Source: Lederbergia lenta NBRC 16444 (lineage in GTDB: Bacteria > Bacillota > Bacilli > Bacillales > Bacillaceae_C). Taken from it: 64,000 nucleotides of DNA. A program made the translations under genes and the position numbers. Shown here piece by piece: positions 13,776 to 22,859 of this stretch. The stretch's first letter is position 1; each line of letters opens with the position of its first letter. The stretch is from contig NZ_BCVC01000008.1 in the NCBI RefSeq assembly GCF_001591545.1, forward strand, positions 35,296-99,295, written 5' to 3'. The notes under the pieces were generated by a model. It had not been told where the DNA came from, searched no databases, and saw only the letters and a list, made by a program, of their open reading frames with translations.

Positions 13776-14620
13776 AATATAAATACCAAGCGAACACGCC
13801 ATTTGAGCGGCTTGCCATTCAAGATGTTGATATATCGATACCTGAAGGGATGTTTTTAGCCTTAATTGGCCACACAGGATCAGGGAAATCTACGGTAATT
13901 CAGCATTTAAATGCGCTTCTTAAACCAACAAAAGGTCAGGTTATAATTGGCGATCGTACTATTTCGTCTGACAAAAAAGAAAAGAACCTCAGACCAATCC
14001 GGCAAAAGGTAGGGATCGTTTTTCAGTTTCCTGAGCATCAACTATTCGATGAGACTGTAGAGAAGGATATTTGTTTTGGACCAATGAATTTTGGTGTGTC
14101 AGAGGAAGAGGCAAAAGAGCGTGCGAGAAGACTGATTGTAGAGGTAGGATTAACAGAAGAAGTTTTACAAAAATCGCCTTTTGATTTATCTGGTGGACAA
14201 ATGCGACGAGTTGCAATTGCTGGTGTATTGGCGATGGAGCCTGAAGTTCTCGTGTTAGATGAACCGACAGCTGGCTTGGATCCGAGAGGGCAAACAGAGA
14301 TCATGGACATGTTCCATCGTTTGCATCAACAAAAAGGGTTATCAACTATACTTGTTACACACAGCATGGAAGATGCCGCAACATATGCTGATGAAATTGT
14401 CATTATGCACAGAGGGAAAGTAAAAGAAACTGGTGATCCACGGACGATTTTTTCAAAGCCTGAACAGTTACTTTCTTTAGGTTTGGACGTACCGAAAGTT
14501 GTGAATTTCCAATACAAGCTCGAAAGAAGATTAAATAGAAAGCTAGGAAAAACTTGTTTATCGATTGATGAATTATCTTCAGCATTACAAGAGCTAAAAG
14601 AGCGAGGTGACTCGCTATGA
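13751..14620 (+). CDS. ecfA2: Energy-coupling factor transporter ATPase EcfA2
   Basis: Second ATPase of the ECF module, forming a heterodimer with EcfA1. The 289 residues carry Walker [11 protein letters not shown]-loop [10 protein letters not shown], signature LSGGQMRRV and Walker [14 protein letters not shown]. The start lies inside the end of ecfA1 and its stop overlaps ecfT, indicating coupled translation of a fixed-ratio complex. Confidence 0.97.
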   Translation: MDIALQQVEYKYQANTPFERLAIQDVDISIPEGMFLALIGHTGSGKSTVIQHLNALLKPTKGQVIIGDRTISSDKKEKNLRPIRQKVGIVFQFPEHQLFDETVEKDICFGPMNFGVSEEEAKERARRLIVEVGLTEEVLQKSPFDLSGGQMRRVAIAGVLAMEPEVLVLDEPTAGLDPRGQTEIMDMFHRLHQQKGLSTILVTHSMEDAATYADEIVIMHRGKVKETGDPRTIFSKPEQLLSLGLDVPKVVNFQYKLERRLNRKLGKTCLSIDELSSALQELKERGDSL

Positions 14621-15414
14621 TGGAAAAAATGATATTCGGAAGGTATATCCCGGGTGACTCCATACTGCATCGTCTTGATCCCCGTGCAAAATTATTATTT
14701 GTTTTTGGTTTTATTTGTATTGTTTTCCTTGCTAACAATCTATACACGTATGGCTTGTTATTATTATTTGTAGGTATCATTATTTTATTATCAAAAATGA
14801 ATATAAAATTTTTAATCAATGGATTAAAGCCAGTTTTATATTTAGTTATATTTACTTTTTTTCTTCAACTTTTTTTCAATAAAGAAGGAGAAATTATTTT
14901 GTCTGTTGGCGTTATTAACATATATGAAGAGGGTCTTAGACAGGGGATCTTTATTTCTATGCGATTTATGTTACTAGTATTTGTCACTTCGCTTTTAACA
15001 TTAACGACGACACCAATTACGTTAACAGATGGATTAGAAAGTATCTTGCATCCTTTAAATAAGGTGCGTTTTCCTGTTCATGAGCTTGCTTTAATGATGT
15101 CTATCTCACTACGATTTATTCCAACATTAATGGATGAGACAGATAAAATCATGAAGGCGCAAATGGCAAGGGGAGTAGAGTTTTCTAGTGGGCCAATTAA
15201 AGAAAGAGTTAAAGCTATTATTCCATTATTAATACCTCTATTTGTTAGTTCTTTTAAGAGGGCAGAGGAGCTTGCAACCGCAATGGAAGCAAGAGGTTAC
15301 CGTGGTGGAGAAGGGCGAACGAAATACCGCATTCTTGAATGGAAGATACGTGATACTGCCGCAGTGGGCTCGCTGATAGTGCTTGTAGTACTGTTAATCT
15401 TATTCAGATCCTAA
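14617..15414 (+). CDS. ecfT: Energy-coupling factor transmembrane subunit EcfT
   Basis: EcfT is the membrane coupling protein linking EcfA1A2 to S components. The 265-residue protein has several hydrophobic segments (about residues 27-120 and 244-262) and the cytosolic coupling motifs containing ARG, seen as AQMARGVEF and AMEARGYRGG. Starts 4 bases before the ecfA2 stop. Confidence 0.96.
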   Translation: MMEKMIFGRYIPGDSILHRLDPRAKLLFVFGFICIVFLANNLYTYGLLLLFVGIIILLSKMNIKFLINGLKPVLYLVIFTFFLQLFFNKEGEIILSVGVINIYEEGLRQGIFISMRFMLLVFVTSLLTLTTTPITLTDGLESILHPLNKVRFPVHELALMMSISLRFIPTLMDETDKIMKAQMARGVEFSSGPIKERVKAIIPLLIPLFVSSFKRAEELATAMEARGYRGGEGRTKYRILEWKIRDTAAVGSLIVLVVLLILFRS

Positions 15415-15430
15415 AGATGAGGGTTGAAAA

Positions 15431-16171
15431 ATGCAACGTTATAAAGGAATTATTGCTTACGATGGCTCAGGGTATTCTGGGTATCAAATTCAGATAAACG
15501 GCAAGACTGTTCAAGAGGTACTTGAAAAGGCATTGAAGAAAATGCATAAAGGCATAGAGATCAAGACGGTGAGTTCCGGCCGGACGGATGCAGGTGTGCA
15601 CGCATACGGTCAAGTCTTTCATTTTGATTCGTCACTTATTCTCTCATCAGATAGATGGGTAAATGCAATGAATGGTTTGCTTCCAACAGACGTGGCATTA
15701 CAAAGCGTGGAAAAGGTAAGTCAAGATTTCCATGCACGCTACGATGTTGAGGGGAAAACATACAAATACTTTCTGTATACCGGAAAGATAAGAAATCCAT
15801 TCGAACGAAATTTTACATCTTATTACCCATATAAGTTAAATATAGATCGCATTAGGGAAGCAGCGCCTTATTTTGTTGGAACACATGACTTCACGAGTTT
15901 CTGTTCCGCAAAAACGACAAAGGAGAATAAGATTAGAACCATCTCTATACTCGATATAGAAGAACGAGAAAATAAAATTATTTTTACGTTTACAGGAAAT
16001 GGATTTCTTTATAATATGGTAAGGATTATTGTAGGAACGCTTCTCCATGTAGGTAACGGGAAAATTGATCCGGAGGATATCCCTGCAATTTTTGCTGCCC
16101 ATGATCGGCAGCTTGCGGGAAAAACGGCACCGGCAGAAGGACTTTATTTATGGGATGTGTATTATAAGTAA
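15431..16171 (+). CDS. truA: tRNA pseudouridine(38-40) synthase TruA
   Basis: Converts U38-U40 in the anticodon stem-loop to pseudouridine. The 246-residue enzyme has the catalytic Asp53 in SSGRTDAGVHA and the conserved YKYFLYTG and FLYNMVRIIVG segments. Follows ecfT by 16 bases, as in B. subtilis. No clear terminator follows. Confidence 0.97.
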   Translation: MQRYKGIIAYDGSGYSGYQIQINGKTVQEVLEKALKKMHKGIEIKTVSSGRTDAGVHAYGQVFHFDSSLILSSDRWVNAMNGLLPTDVALQSVEKVSQDFHARYDVEGKTYKYFLYTGKIRNPFERNFTSYYPYKLNIDRIREAAPYFVGTHDFTSFCSAKTTKENKIRTISILDIEERENKIIFTFTGNGFLYNMVRIIVGTLLHVGNGKIDPEDIPAIFAAHDRQLAGKTAPAEGLYLWDVYYK

Positions 16172-16328
16172 TACAAGAAAGCGTAAGTTCACGATACAAG
16201 TAAAGGATTTAGAGAAATTACTTCATGAGCCAATAGAGATATTTAATTATTGAACTTCAATATGATCTTCACTTGCGCTAGAAAAGATAAAAAAGTTGAA
16301 ACAACTTCACCTGGTGTATAAAATAAAG

Positions 16329-16357
16329 TTGACTTTTCTTGTAAAAAATGATAAGAT
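16329..16357 (+). promoter_or_regulatory. Putative sigma-A promoter for rplM-rpsI
   Basis: TTGACT at 16329-16334 and TAAGAT at 16352-16357 are 17 bases apart, about 100 bases upstream of rplM. Fits a separate transcript for the rplM-rpsI pair. Confidence 0.55.
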
Positions 16358-16379
16358 ATCCAATGGTATTGTTTTTAAT

Positions 16380-16408
16380 CCCACGATAAGCCCCGGAAAC
16401 TTATTGTG
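16380..16408 (+). promoter_or_regulatory. Possible L13 leader structure in the rplM 5' UTR
   Basis: A stem can form between CACGATAAG and CTTATTGTG (one G-T pair) around the loop CCCCGGAAA. It lies downstream of the putative promoter and about 50 bases before the rplM start. Bacilli are known to carry an L13-binding leader at this place, so this may be that autoregulatory element. I have not compared it with the family alignment. Confidence 0.45.
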
Positions 16409-16457
16409 ATCAAAATAAATACGAAAATGAATTATTTAACTTTTGGGAGGGTAACAA

Positions 16458-16895
16458 ATGCGTACTACGTATATGGCTAAAGCCAGCGAAATCGACCGTA
16501 AATGGTACGTTGTAGACGCTGAAGGCAAAACGCTTGGTCGTCTTGCAACTGAAGTCGCGTCTATCTTGCGCGGTAAACATAAACCAACATTCACACCGCA
16601 TGTTGATACAGGCGATCACGTGATTATTGTTAACGCTGAAAAAATTGAATTAACAGGTAAAAAACTAACTGATAAAATTTACTATCGTCACACTGGATTT
16701 GCAGGCGGTATTAAATCTAGAACAGCATATGAAATGCGTACAAAATATCCAGAAAAAATGCTTGAGCTTGCTGTTAAAGGCATGCTTCCTAAAGGTTCTT
16801 TAGGACGTCAAATGTATAAAAAGCTTCATGTTTATGCAGGCGCTGAGCATCAACATCAAGCACAAAAACCGGAAGTATACGAGCTTCGCGGATAA
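16458..16895 (+). CDS. rplM: 50S ribosomal protein L13
   Basis: L13 is an early-binding large-subunit protein. The 145-residue product begins [20 protein letters not shown] and carries the signature around [27 protein letters not shown] is upstream. First gene of the rplM-rpsI operon. Confidence 0.98.
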   Translation: MRTTYMAKASEIDRKWYVVDAEGKTLGRLATEVASILRGKHKPTFTPHVDTGDHVIIVNAEKIELTGKKLTDKIYYRHTGFAGGIKSRTAYEMRTKYPEKMLELAVKGMLPKGSLGRQMYKKLHVYAGAEHQHQAQKPEVYELRG

Positions 16896-16914
16896 TAAAA
16901 GGGAGGGCATTATA

Positions 16915-17307
16915 TTGGCACAAGTTCAATACTATGGTACAGGTCGCCGTAAAAGCTCTGTTGCCCGCGTACGTTTAGTACCAGGCGAAGGCCGTATCAT
17001 CATTAACGATCGTGATGTAGAAGAATATATTCCATTCGCGGCTTTACGCGAAGTTATTAAACAGCCACTAACAGCAACTGAAACAGTAGGTAGCTACAAT
17101 GTATTAGTTTCTGTAAAAGGCGGCGGCTATACAGGACAAGCAGGAGCAATCCGTCACGGAATCGCTCGCGCATTGCTTGAAGTAGATCCTGAAAACCGCG
17201 GTACACTTAAACGTGCAGGACTGTTAACTCGTGACTCACGCATGAAAGAACGTAAAAAATACGGTCTTAAAGGCGCACGTAGAGCACCACAGTTCTCAAA
17301 ACGTTAA
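16915..17307 (+). CDS. rpsI: 30S ribosomal protein S9
   Basis: S9 sits in the small-subunit head; its C-terminal Arg reaches the P-site tRNA. I choose the TTG at 16915 ([15 protein letters not shown]) behind GGGAGGG, giving the family length of 130. The end [17 protein letters not shown] is conserved. Its last codons and stop fall within the 17-bp repeat bounding the mobile element, so insertion keeps the protein intact but cuts it off from its own terminator. Confidence 0.97.
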   Translation: MAQVQYYGTGRRKSSVARVRLVPGEGRIIINDRDVEEYIPFAALREVIKQPLTATETVGSYNVLVSVKGGGYTGQAGAIRHGIARALLEVDPENRGTLKRAGLLTRDSRMKERKKYGLKGARRAPQFSKR

Positions 17308-17309
17308 TC
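17293..17309 (+). repeat. attL core repeat in the rpsI end
   Basis: 17-bp sequence TTCTCAAAACGTTAATC encoding the last residues and stop of rpsI. An exact copy lies at 35075-35091. It is taken as the crossover core of the element. Confidence 0.85.
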
Positions 17310-17342
17310 AATTCCTTATTGCATCAACGTTTACAAAGGTTA

Positions 17343-17360
17343 TTTGGTTCAAGTTGGTTC
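17343..17360 (+). repeat. Left-end integrase arm-type repeat
   Basis: TTTGGTTCAAGTTGGTTC holds two TTGGTTC units 10 bases apart. A copy differing at one base is at 34943-34960 near the right end, in the same orientation. Placement just inside both att cores suggests arm sites for the integrase; this is inference. Confidence 0.6.
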
Positions 17361-17375
17361 AAATCAGCTTAAACC

Positions 17376-18416
17376 TCATAAAGAACTTAACAGACTTAAA
17401 GCATCGGCATCTTGCTGGTGCTTTTTTTCTGGCATTAATTCCAGATAATAATTCTGTGTGGTTTGAATATTTATGTGTCCTAATCGTTTGGAAACATAAG
17501 CAATATCTATATCTTGAGCAAATAAAAACGATGCATGGGTATCTCTTAGACCGTGAAAAGTCGTTTTTTTAATGTTTAATTCCGTTAATAAATCAGCCAA
17601 TTGTTCGGATTGTTTAAAGCCACCAAAGCCGAAAATATAACCATTCTCTTTAACAGGCATTTTACGAATAAGCTCATACACTTCTTTGTTGATAGAAACA
17701 TCACGTTTCGCATTTTGTGTCTTTAATGAAGTGTCATCAGAAGTGGGACTGATAGAATGTCTAACTTCTATTCCGTATTCATAAAGGCTCTCAGGTCTTA
17801 TTGCTAGTAGCTCTCCACGTCGCATACCCGTTTCTAATGCGAGTAGTACAAGTAGGTTGAATTCATCTTCTGGACGCTGCAAAACGTAATTACGAAGCTT
17901 TTTGAAGTCAGTAATCGATAATGCCTTATTCCGCTTAGGTGGATTTTCACCACGTGTTTTTACTAAACGAGCAAAATCATTAGCAATATAACCACGAGCA
18001 TATGCATCGCGTAAAGCTGTTTTAATCTTCAATAGTATTTCATGTGTAGTTTTTCGAGAATGTGTCTTGGCATACTTATCTATCTTCTTCTGAACAACAA
18101 TATCGTTTAAATCTTTTAATTGGATGTCTTGAAATAAGTTTCGAATAACCCCTAAAGTACGAACATAATTTTGAAACGTCGTTTCTTTAACATCGTTTAC
18201 TTTTACAAGATAAATCCAGTTCTCAAAGAAGTCTGCAAACGTAGTTGTTCTATAAGCGAGTTCTTTGCCTTCTCCTTTCGCCAATTCCATTTCTAAAGCC
18301 CAAAGTTCTGCTTCTCTCTTTGTCGGAAAAGTTTTAGAAAGTTTTTTATGTTCTCCTCGTTTGTATAAAGAAACTTGCGCCCGGTATGATTTTCCCCTTT
18401 TAATAATACTAGCCAT
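17376..18416 (-). CDS. int: Site-specific tyrosine recombinase (element integrase)
   Basis: Integrates and excises the element at rpsI. From the chosen start (MASIIKRGKSYRAQ, with GGGG about 10 bases upstream) it is 346 residues. It has an N-terminal arm-binding region, a SAM-like core-binding domain (about 55-155) and a catalytic domain with R199 (TGMRRGE), H288 and R291 (HGLRDTH), H314 (LGH) and the nucleophile Tyr at 323 or 324 (TQNYY). Lies at the left end next to attL, as expected. An upstream in-frame ATG at 18434 has no ribosome binding site. Confidence 0.93.
   Translation of the reverse strand: MASIIKRGKSYRAQVSLYKRGEHKKLSKTFPTKREAELWALEMELAKGEGKELAYRTTTFADFFENWIYLVKVNDVKETTFQNYVRTLGVIRNLFQDIQLKDLNDIVVQKKIDKYAKTHSRKTTHEILLKIKTALRDAYARGYIANDFARLVKTRGENPPKRNKALSITDFKKLRNYVLQRPEDEFNLLVLLALETGMRRGELLAIRPESLYEYGIEVRHSISPTSDDTSLKTQNAKRDVSINKEVYELIRKMPVKENGYIFGFGGFKQSEQLADLLTELNIKKTTFHGLRDTHASFLFAQDIDIAYVSKRLGHINIQTTQNYYLELMPEKKHQQDADALSLLSSL
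17398..17428 (+). terminator. Terminator facing rpsI read-through, overlapping the integrase end
   Basis: AAAGCATCGGCA pairs with TGCTGGTGCTTT (three wobble pairs) around TCTT, followed by seven T on the plus strand. It overlaps the last integrase codons. It would stop transcripts coming from rpsI and may replace the native terminator displaced to 35117. Confidence 0.65.
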
Positions 18417-18448
18417 GCTATCAATCCCCTTCATAAAAATAGTTGATA

Positions 18449-18464
18449 GATGCTAGTTGAATAC
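18449..18464 (-). repeat. Element repeat copy A (int-xis gap)
   Basis: On the minus strand it reads GTATTCAACTAGCATC; near-exact copies lie on the plus strand at 30081-30096 and 34920-34935. The surrounding gap also holds the dyad ATAGTTGATA/TATCAACTAT. It may be an Xis or integrase binding site or an operator for int. Confidence 0.5.
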
Positions 18465-18510
18465 AACTGTATTGTATTCCGAACCTAACATCTTATCAAC
18501 TATCAATAAA

Positions 18511-18708
18511 TTAAACCGAGTGTTTTTCAATAAATTGTATTAAAGATTTCATTGTGTATCGTTCATGCCGACCAATCATGAAACGTCCAAGCCCTTTATG
18601 CGGTCGTATATATTTATCAAATGACTTTGGGTCTACACCTAGAAAACGAGCAGCTTGTTCTCTAGTTAAAAGATATGGAAAGTCTTGTGAAGTCATATCA
18701 ATGCTCAT
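18511..18708 (-). CDS. xis: Excisionase-like HTH protein
   Basis: A 65-residue protein with a winged-helix excisionase pattern (YLLTREQAARFLGVDPKSFDKY, shortened in family form as LTREQAARFLGV) followed by a basic strand GRFMIGRHERY. Lies directly upstream of int on the same strand, the usual place for a recombination directionality factor. A GGAG precedes the start by about 11 bases. Function is inferred from family and place. Confidence 0.82.
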   Translation of the reverse strand: MSIDMTSQDFPYLLTREQAARFLGVDPKSFDKYIRPHKGLGRFMIGRHERYTMKSLIQFIEKHSV

Positions 18709-18734
18709 GAAGACATCATCTCCTTGTGAATTTC

Positions 18735-19841
18735 TTATTTAAACGGATAACCTTGTTTTGTATATAATGGTGAATACTTTTTTAACCAAGCTATGACATC
18801 ATCATTAGGTTCATAGTTTTCAAATTCATCGTAAAGAAATGCTAAACACTTCTTTAGCCCCTCATCTCCCCAAATACGCCAAACTTTAAATAAGTAGGGA
18901 AATAATCCTGACCCATTTAAAATATGCTTCTGTGATTGTTCTAACAGGTTCAATCGTGGCGAAGGGGAACTAAACATAAAATTTCTCTGATTAAGCAAAT
19001 TAAGCATTTTTCTAGTGTAATTCGTTAATCTTTTAGATTTGTCATAATAAAATTGGTAACGATCAGTCAGAGCTGAAACTAATAAATCTTTTAACTCTGT
19101 ATCATTACTTATATCTTCTAGCTTGTCTGATAGGTCATGAGCATAAGCGCCCTTATAAACTGCTTCAAAGCGTACCCAATCATCATAATGAATAGCCTCT
19201 TCATATCGAACGCCCATTGTCTCAACTTGTTCAATCTTCTTATCATAGACCCTTAGTAAAGCTTTTATATTTTTGCCTTTCGAACCCAGATAAAAAGTTG
19301 AGGTGATATTATTTTTAGTTAATCCCGATAAAACTGAATGGTTTTTTCGACCAGTTGCAGTTTTAACGATTTGATTTTTATTAGAAAGCTGATTATAAAT
19401 TGTGTTTACATTCACTTTTTCATTGATGAAATCAATTGCAATGTCAATTCTCGATAGTCTGGAAGAATATAAGGTGCTGTTGTTTATTTTCGTGAAAAAC
19501 TGATGTATCTGTATCGGACTAGTGAATAATGATTCATATTGCTTTCTGTATTGCATCCATGCGTGCGCAGAAAATTTTATACAAATTCCCATCTGAATAA
19601 AATCAGTATGATAAGCGATTGCGAAATAATATGGAGCATCGTCGCAAACAAAACCATTTGAATAACCTTGAGGTAATGAATATGTCGTTTCTTTTAGTTT
19701 GCCTAATACGGTTTCTAATTTGGACAGTCTAACAAATTCATTAATGATATTGATTGCCATGCCTTCCCAGCCTTCAATTTGGCTAGGTCTCTTCGTTGAT
19801 TGTAGGACTAGTGTAAATTCATCGACTTGAACATCTAACAA
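18735..19841 (-). CDS. Rep_trans/MobT-type replication initiation protein (relaxase)
   Basis: Probably nicks the element at its origin for rolling-circle replication and mobilization. The TTG at 19841 (MLLDVQVDEFTLVLQ) follows AAAGGAGTG by 6 bases and gives 368 residues; an in-frame ATG further up lacks a site. Family marks are the SRIDIAIDF segment (around residue 131) and LLRVYDKKIEQ, whose Tyr is the likely nucleophile by comparison with pT181 Rep proteins and ICEBs1 NicK. Between xis and a GC-rich palindrome that looks like its target. Confidence 0.87.
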   Translation of the reverse strand: MLDVQVDEFTLVLQSTKRPSQIEGWEGMAINIINEFVRLSKLETVLGKLKETTYSLPQGYSNGFVCDDAPYYFAIAYHTDFIQMGICIKFSAHAWMQYRKQYESLFTSPIQIHQFFTKINNSTLYSSRLSRIDIAIDFINEKVNVNTIYNQLSNKNQIVKTATGRKNHSVLSGLTKNNITSTFYLGSKGKNIKALLRVYDKKIEQVETMGVRYEEAIHYDDWVRFEAVYKGAYAHDLSDKLEDISNDTELKDLLVSALTDRYQFYYDKSKRLTNYTRKMLNLLNQRNFMFSSPSPRLNLLEQSQKHILNGSGLFPYLFKVWRIWGDEGLKKCLAFLYDEFENYEPNDDVIAWLKKYSPLYTKQGYPFK

Positions 19842-19911
19842 AATTATCACTCCTTTCAAGTCGTGAAACATTGATACATCCGCACTAGCTGTGATTTTCT
19901 TGTTTTGTGGA

Positions 19912-19936
19912 GCGGGGGTTATTACATAACCCCCGC
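19912..19936. other. Candidate oriT or double-strand origin
   Basis: A perfect inverted repeat: GCGGGGGTTAT (19912-19922), loop TAC, ATAACCCCCGC (19926-19936). It lies between the coupling-protein gene and the relaxase gene, ending next to the coupling gene's stop. GC-rich inverted repeats at the same gene position form oriT of ICEBs1 and Tn916, where nicking occurs in the loop. No T-run follows on either strand, so it is unlikely to be a terminator. Confidence 0.6.
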
Positions 19937-21253
19937 TTACTCATTTAAATCATTCACAGCTTCTAGTATATTAAAATCCAAATAACTAAAATGACAAAGT
20001 TTCGGTTGGTTTGCCACTAAAGGACATACGAAAAGCCCTTCCCCTAATTGAAAATCTTTCTCTTTTGTATCAACTCCTGCACCAAATGCTGTTATATTTG
20101 TTTGTCTTTCAGCATTTCCAATCACGAACTTTACTGGAAGATTCTCACGTATATATGTTGGTATTAAGTTTGAATCTGATTTCTGCATAACAAACCAGAT
20201 AAAGAAACCCAATTGCCTTCCTTGTAAAACTACTTGTGAAATTAAAGACATTACTTCATCACGTCTTTTCTTCTCCATTGACTGTAACTCTGTTTGAAAA
20301 CTTGCAAATTCATCAAAGATTAAAACATGTGCTGGATATCCAAAATCTGCATAGGTAGCTTCAAGTTTTGTGCCTAGCTTCTCTTTCAATTCGAATTTAT
20401 ATTGATTCATTAAGTCGTTAAAACCTTTTAATAAATTTACAATTTCATTGAAATTTGAAGCTGAGTTATGAGCAGTTATTTTTTCGCCTATTACAGATAA
20501 ACTCGAGTTTTTAGGATCTGCAAAATAAAGATTATATAATTCTTTCTTGAGTAGCATTTGAAGAATTAAGGAATACAGGGCATATGTTTTGCCTGACCCT
20601 GTTTGCCCAACAAATAATGAGCTATGCAAAGGTATTTTTGTGAATTTATCTATGAATAGATGCTGTTCATCTGTTTTTAATGCATACTTTTGAAAGTCCT
20701 CTAAACTTTCAAAAGTAAGCTGACGGTTAATGTGACTATCATAAATTTCAAATATATAATATTTTTCATCTCTAGATAAATAAGATCTCTCTACAACATA
20801 TCTATTTAAAGCAATAGATATATTGCTAGAACTAAGATCTTTTTCCATATGAATATTTTCTATATATAACTTACCGATGGATAATCCTTTTTCAAATTCT
20901 ATTTTGATTTTTGGTAACTGTGCTATTTTTTTATTCAGGTGAAATCTAATGTTATAGTATTTTGAATCTAAAAATGCTTTCCTTAAATTCAGTACAGTAG
21001 AATAGTGGATAAAAGCATACTTTATCCCTTTATAACCTTTATTCCTTATCACCCAAATAAGGGCTTGAACTATAATTATTGAAACGATAATAGTTATTAA
21101 AAAGGGGTTACTGTATTTTGCAACCCCTATACTTAATAGATTATCAGTAATCGAAATAATTAATGTAAATATTGTAAGGCAGATAAGTGTAGTGTATACG
21201 TAGATGCCATTTTGGATTCTAACTGTACTAATTGTCCTATTTCTTATTGACAT
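19937..21253 (-). CDS. FtsK/SpoIIIE-family ATPase, TcpA-like coupling protein
   Basis: Likely couples the relaxase-DNA complex to a helper conjugation channel. The 438-residue protein has two N-terminal membrane segments (about residues 17-36 and 50-70), Walker A GQTGSGKT (216-223) and Walker B HVLIFDEFASF, with a late QGRQLGFFIWFVMQ segment typical of the FtsK fold. Its start overlaps the DUF961 gene. Homologues in Tn916 (Orf21) and ICEBs1 (ConQ) sit at the same place. Confidence 0.88.
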   Translation of the reverse strand: MSIRNRTISTVRIQNGIYVYTTLICLTIFTLIISITDNLLSIGVAKYSNPFLITIIVSIIIVQALIWVIRNKGYKGIKYAFIHYSTVLNLRKAFLDSKYYNIRFHLNKKIAQLPKIKIEFEKGLSIGKLYIENIHMEKDLSSSNISIALNRYVVERSYLSRDEKYYIFEIYDSHINRQLTFESLEDFQKYALKTDEQHLFIDKFTKIPLHSSLFVGQTGSGKTYALYSLILQMLLKKELYNLYFADPKNSSLSVIGEKITAHNSASNFNEIVNLLKGFNDLMNQYKFELKEKLGTKLEATYADFGYPAHVLIFDEFASFQTELQSMEKKRRDEVMSLISQVVLQGRQLGFFIWFVMQKSDSNLIPTYIRENLPVKFVIGNAERQTNITAFGAGVDTKEKDFQLGEGLFVCPLVANQPKLCHFSYLDFNILEAVNDLNE

Positions 21254-21623
21254 TTACTTTCTCCACATCTTCAAATCTAAGAATTAAATCAAATTCTATA
21301 ACAAAAGATTTTTCTGGTATGAAATTAATAAGACGTACATATTCACCTTTTTGTACTTCAATTGACGTTTTATTATTTAGAACTGTTACATCAAATGTGT
21401 TTAAAGTGTTATTGTCTCTTTTCAAACCGCTTTTTTTATCGATTCCATATTCAGTATCATCTTTTGTAATTAACAATGTTAAAGTTACTCCACTTTCATT
21501 AAGATCTTTCTTACTTGTAAACGGTCGTTGTGATACTAATCGATAAAGATTATGTGTGTTTGTTAAAAATTCATCTGCTTTGAATTTGGTTTCTGTAAAA
21601 ACCCAAGTGTTAGCGATTGGCAT
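21237..21623 (-). CDS. DUF961/YdcP-family element protein
   Basis: A 128-residue protein (MPIANTWVFTETKF...) of the small family found next to the coupling protein in Tn916 (Orf22/23) and ICEBs1 (YdcP). Its exact role is unknown to me; the family is linked to conjugative modules and to helicase-processivity-like functions in ICEBs1. The start at 21623 follows AGGAGG; an upstream in-frame codon is rejected. Overlaps the ATPase gene by 17 bases. Confidence 0.75.
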   Translation of the reverse strand: MPIANTWVFTETKFKADEFLTNTHNLYRLVSQRPFTSKKDLNESGVTLTLLITKDDTEYGIDKKSGLKRDNNTLNTFDVTVLNNKTSIEVQKGEYVRLINFIPEKSFVIEFDLILRFEDVEKVNVNKK

Positions 21624-21783
21624 TCTGATTCCTCCTATTAAATGAGCTTGTAACAACAATTAGTGAGAACATAGCTTTTTGTCTTAACACCTCCAGGACT
21701 AAATGATAATAATAGATCATGCGTTTTTTATCGCCCTCTTTCTTTACGTTATGACTCTATTTTATTTGTTTTTTTATTATTAG

Positions 21784-21828
21784 AGGTGGTACATTTGAGG
21801 TGGCAACTAAGCTGAGTTTGCTACCACA
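21784..21828 (+). promoter_or_regulatory. Possible operator upstream of the HTH regulator
   Basis: Two direct copies of GAGGTGGYA begin at 21783 and 21796, and a TACCAC closes the segment at 21822-21827, complementary to GTGGTA at its start. It lies in the divergent gap between the transfer genes and the HTH regulator, so it could be its operator. Visual evidence only. Confidence 0.3.
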
Positions 21829-21845
21829 AAAAAGGGGTGCGAGTA

Positions 21846-22859
21846 TTGTTAAATTTTGAAACCTTTTTATATAAAAATATAGGAGCAAAAATAAAAAAGT
21901 ATAGGGATAGCTTAGATATGACCCAAGATCAATTTGCTGCTAAATTAAATTCAGATTATTATATAAGTCTTGACAGATATAGATTGTCTTCTATTGAGAA
22001 TGGAAGAGCTAATAAAAAGAAAAACCCTTACTTACTAACAGCTGAACTAATAAAAGTATTTTCAAACTGTATGAAATGTGAAACGAAAGAATTAATATTT
22101 GGAAATTATATTGAAAGGGAAGAAAACGTAAGACTATTTTTATTAGCAATAATAATGAATAGTGAAAAAGATGAGGAAGAAGAATATATTATCCCTTTTA
22201 TGGACTTTTTATTTAGGAACAAAAATAGAACGATAACTTTAAAAGAAAATGAAGAAAGGTATATAAGTGCTTCGGGGATTATGAAGGGATTAAATAAAGT
22301 TGAAGAAAAATATCCATTTTTTACCAGTGGAAAAATATATAAAAAGTATCAAAATCTTTTAGGAGTGCCTAGTTTAAGAATAGAGTTAATATCTAATTTA
22401 TTAATTAAATTGTTGATGGGTGATTTTGAATTTGCAAATTATTATATTTTGAGGATGAGTAGTCTATGTAAAATAAATGGATCTAATGAAATCGTATATT
22501 CTTTCATTGAAAATAAAGGGATGATTGGTGGGGCGTTAATAGAAAATAAACACAACTTTTATGTCTTTGCAAATGCGTTTGAAAAAATGTGGAAACGGCA
22601 TAAAGGATTATTTATGGAATATTTTGAAGGGTATTTATTCAACAAAAGAATAAAGCCCGAACTTAAATATAAAGAGATAAATAACAAATTATTTTATGAT
22701 ATAATCATAGATCCTGAATTTTCAAGACTTATATTTTCAGTTATAGAAAAAGATAGATTTTCTATAAAGACAATGGATGGACATTATCTATTTTATCAAC
22801 ATTTGCTTAATAGGTATGTGGATAAGGAAATTGAGAATTCTATTGAACATCCTTATTGA
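21846..22859 (+). CDS. XRE-family HTH transcriptional regulator of the element
   Basis: About 337 residues. An N-terminal HTH reads IGAKIKKYRDSLDMTQDQFAAKLN followed in the recognition part by LSSIENGRANKKK; the remainder is a long helical, Lys/Glu-rich region I do not recognise, possibly a peptide-sensing TPR-like domain. I choose TTG at 21846 because AAGGGGTG precedes it by 6-8 bases; GTG at 21837 is the alternative. Divergent from the backbone genes, so control of transfer or excision is plausible. Very A+T-rich compared with the host core. Confidence 0.75.
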   Translation: MLNFETFLYKNIGAKIKKYRDSLDMTQDQFAAKLNSDYYISLDRYRLSSIENGRANKKKNPYLLTAELIKVFSNCMKCETKELIFGNYIEREENVRLFLLAIIMNSEKDEEEEYIIPFMDFLFRNKNRTITLKENEERYISASGIMKGLNKVEEKYPFFTSGKIYKKYQNLLGVPSLRIELISNLLIKLLMGDFEFANYYILRMSSLCKINGSNEIVYSFIENKGMIGGALIENKHNFYVFANAFEKMWKRHKGLFMEYFEGYLFNKRIKPELKYKEINNKLFYDIIIDPEFSRLIFSVIEKDRFSIKTMDGHYLFYQHLLNRYVDKEIENSIEHPY

